A stretch of DNA of 64,000 nucleotides from Planktothricoides raciborskii GIHE-MW2. Lineage in GTDB: Bacteria > Cyanobacteriota > Cyanobacteriia > Cyanobacteriales > Laspinemataceae. Made by a program: the position numbers and the translations under genes. The notes beneath the pieces are model-generated. The model saw only the letters and a list, made by a program, of their open reading frames with translations, made no database searches and was not told where the DNA came from. This document shows positions 63,988 through 64,000 of this stretch, in pieces. The stretch is from NCBI RefSeq assembly GCF_040564635.1, contig NZ_CP159837.1, forward strand, positions 6,187,001 to 6,251,000, in the 5' to 3' direction. Within the stretch, counting starts at the first letter, position 1, and each line of letters begins with the position of its first letter.

Positions 63988-64000
63988 TCATTCCCCAACC

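Overview
The window reads as chromosomal DNA of a filamentous, gas-vacuolate cyanobacterium (Oscillatoriales-like). The evidence is the very frequent HIP1 octamer GCGATCGC, a cyanobacterial gas vesicle cluster, SipA, DUF2555-like and other small cyanobacteria-specific proteins, and a dense load of short palindromic repeats. No rRNA, tRNA or CRISPR array was seen.

Layout. (1) 1-9.1 kb: a signalling cluster. It holds a large protein whose cytoplasmic part carries a Roadblock/LC7-like stretch and whose other side carries BON and OmpA domains. A Ras-like small GTPase overlaps a PAS histidine kinase by ATGA. Between them lies a decayed hybrid histidine kinase, paralogous to the live kinase. (2) 9.1-30.5 kb: an accessory region full of palindromic repeats built on AGAAACCGGGTTTCT and GGGCGAATGGCCATTCGCCC. 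It contains orphan or broken toxin-antitoxin genes, a NACHT ATPase followed by a separate WD40-TPR gene (together the parts of one canonical STAND receptor), sfsA, pepP, a two-component pair, a PKHD-type dioxygenase, a class III nucleotidyl cyclase, a PepSY-like membrane protein, a MazF-type toxin-antitoxin pair between ~260-bp direct repeats, and a CPA2 antiporter with a UspA tail. (3) 30.5-38.2 kb: an envelope-associated cluster of RDD protein, polytopic membrane protein, SpoIIM, DUF58, MoxR, DUF4350 and DUF4129, with a 14-copy 15-bp minisatellite next to DUF58. (4) 38.4-40.5 kb: a graveyard with the second copy of a ~375-bp repeat element, an apparent nuclease fragment, and remnants that look like a restriction-modification locus. 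(5) 40.5-46.4 kb: the gas vesicle genes gvpA-C-N-(J)-K-F-G with an outlying gvpV and a second gvpF/L-type gene. gvpJ is clearly a pseudogene here. (6) 46.6-58 kb: housekeeping genes: sipA, an esterase, a DUF2555-like protein, a radical SAM activase-like protein, a transaldolase-like aldolase, two paralogous membrane proteins sharing an N-terminal domain, and a GH57 branching enzyme. (7) 58.2-64 kb: a group II intron with an RT-maturase-HNH protein, exon remnants, and a Ser/Thr kinase-WD40 protein.

How it works together. The strongest candidate for an undescribed system is the OmpA/Roadblock-like + Ras-like GTPase + PAS kinase set, which could relay cell-wall or envelope state to a cytoplasmic kinase. 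The split STAND pair in a repeat- and toxin-antitoxin-rich island is a good candidate for a defence-like sensor. The gas vesicle operon has a clear sigma70-type promoter and a hairpin after gvpA, but depends on a gvpJ copy elsewhere, or on doing without it. All identities come from reading the sequence and from family knowledge; no search was run.
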